Shown here piece after piece: positions 63,132 to 64,000 of a stretch of DNA of 64,000 nucleotides. Under the pieces are notes generated by a model. The model had not been told where the DNA came from, did no database searches, and worked only from the letters and a program-made list of their open reading frames with translations. The translations under genes were made by a program, and so were the position numbers. Position 1 is the first letter of the stretch. Each line of letters opens with the position of its first letter. Source of the stretch: Nocardia anocheti (GTDB lineage Bacteria > Actinomycetota > Actinomycetes > Mycobacteriales > Mycobacteriaceae); the NCBI RefSeq assembly GCF_029675105.1, contig NZ_JAQQFV010000009.1, forward strand, positions 124,001 to 188,000, read 5' to 3'.

Positions 63132-63565
63132 ATGCCGAGCTACCTTCACGAAGCTTTGCTAGACCTGTTCCGCAACGAATGGGTCCCTGGCGTTCTCGCT
63201 CCTGGTCGACGAGTTCCGTGGCGAGTCCTGGTCGCGTTCCTGTCCGTCCTGAGGAAACCGATGACGAACATGCGAAAATGTATCTTGACCTGGTCGACGA
63301 GGCGTTGACCACCGCGGCAAGTCGACGTCTGGAGGAAATGATGGAACGCACTCCCGAATACCGCGGTCGCATCGCCACCAAGTACGTGGCGAAAGGTCGT
63401 ACGGAAGAGGCCGCGCACGCTGTGCTCACCGTGCTGACCGCACGGGGGCTCGAGTTGTCGGCCGCGCAGCGCGCCGTGCTCGGTGAGTGCACCGATCTCG
63501 ATCAGCTCAACTCCTGGTTGACGCAGGCCGTCACCGCCACCAGTACCGACGAACTCTTCGGTTGA
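63132..63565 (+). pseudogene. Decayed gene of a PD-(D/E)XK/Rpn-like actinobacterial family
   Basis: The start MPSYLHEALLDLFRN at 63132 is the N terminus of an actinobacterial family of about 290 aa that I recall as transposase/nuclease-like. After about 20 residues the similarity stops. The family's C-terminal part (MYLDLVDEALTTAASRRLEEMM..., CTDLDQLNSWL, ending DELFG) continues in another frame from about 63260 to 63565. About 170 central residues, including the nuclease core, are missing. It is an internally deleted and frameshifted remnant. Confidence 0.7.
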
Positions 63566-64000
63566 TCAGGTCGCGGGTGGGCGGGCCCAGCCGAAGCTGA
63601 GGTGGACGGCGCGTTGCCACATTTCGTATTCGGTGTCGCGGGAGTGGCGGTCGGGGGAGGGGCGCCATTGGGCGGCGACCTTCCAGTTGTGGCGTAGGCC
63701 CTGGAGGTCCGGCCAGAAGCCGACCGACAGGCCTGCCGCGTAGGCGGCGCCGAGGGAGACGGTTTCGGTGACCAGGGGACGCACGACGGGGATGTCGAGG
63801 ACGTCGGCGATGGTCTGCATGAGCAGGTTGTTGGTCGCCATCCCGCCCGCGACGCGCAGGGAGGTGGCGCGCAGGCCCGCGTCGGCGTTCATCGCCTCGA
63901 CCACATCGCGGGTCTGCCAGGCGGTGGCCTCGAGGACCGCGCGGGCGAGATGACCCTTGGTGACGTACGAGGTGAGGCCGATGAGCAGGCCGCGGGCGTC
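63566..64000 (-). CDS. glpK: Glycerol kinase, C-terminal part (partial)
   Basis: The frame is open to the window edge and encodes the last 144 residues of a FGGY-family kinase. The segments GLTSYVTKGHLARAVLEATAWQTRDVVEAMN, LRVAGGMATNNLLMQTIADVLDIPVVRP and TVSLGAAYAAGLSVGFW are those of glycerol kinase. The active-site region lies outside the window. The enzyme makes glycerol-3-phosphate. Confidence 0.92.
   Translation of the reverse strand, partial: DARGLLIGLTSYVTKGHLARAVLEATAWQTRDVVEAMNADAGLRATSLRVAGGMATNNLLMQTIADVLDIPVVRPLVTETVSLGAAYAAGLSVGFWPDLQGLRHNWKVAAQWRPSPDRHSRDTEYEMWQRAVHLSFGWARPPAT

Overview
This is a high-GC actinobacterial chromosome segment, most likely from Nocardia or a close relative in the Mycobacteriales. 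The evidence is the WhiB3, SigD/RsdA and SigK-type regulators, a His-tailed GroEL1 beside GroES with a CIRCE site, an MspA-family porin, type VII secretion (ESX) style small proteins, a split SOS mutasome (imuA', imuB, dnaE2), and a gene order that follows the glmS to icd arm of Mycobacterium tuberculosis as I recall it. I see no rRNA, tRNA or CRISPR array.

Layout. 1-2.6 kb: end of a membrane protein, a small membrane protein, an ABC-F ATPase and a 63-aa PspC protein. 2.56-3.0 kb: relic of an IS200/IS605 element (3' part of tnpB with its right end). 3.1-5.9 kb: four-gene cassette of ESX-type substrates and Asp-rich partners. 5.9-11.9 kb: hypothetical gene, serine-less hydrolase, glmS, cupredoxin lipoprotein, nnr. 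11.9-14 kb: three translationally overlapped genes that look like an ESX-exported metallopeptidase toxin with a small helper and a lipoprotein immunity candidate. 14-19.1 kb: tightly overlapped alr-hydrolase-tsaE-tsaB-rimI-tsaD operon (cell wall D-alanine and tRNA t6A synthesis). 19.2-23.1 kb: membrane Hsp70-like protein divergent from groES-groEL1. 23.1-27.8 kb: regulatory block (sigK-type factor with a minimal anti-sigma domain, whiB3, TPR-like protein, sigD-rsdA). 27.9-34 kb: DUF5319, guaB2, guaB3, a hydrolase lacking its serine, guaA (GMP synthesis). 34-44.6 kb: PspC protein and PspC histidine kinase/LuxR regulator separated by a large nSTAND-WD40 NTPase and an MspA porin, then a Ser/Thr kinase. 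44.7-53.7 kb: SOS mutagenesis genes, split by a ferredoxin-like gene and an SDR. 53.7-57.5 kb: DUF4349 lipoprotein, DUF167, trmL, DUF3017, MpaB-type protein with divergent TetR. 57.5-60.2 kb: metX-metY under a SAM-IV riboswitch followed by a Cys-rich leader ORF. 60.4-64 kb: icd, an MFS exporter, a decayed PD-(D/E)XK-like gene and the 3' part of glpK.

Most worth following up: the SAM-IV plus MCCC leader peptide before metY; an uncharacterised gene inserted between two LexA boxes and dnaE2; the ESX metallopeptidase module; mini-ORFs that tile the gaps between co-transcribed genes by stop/start overlap; the structured guaB3 leader; and alternative stems before the MFS gene. Gene names rest on recalled family motifs, not database searches.
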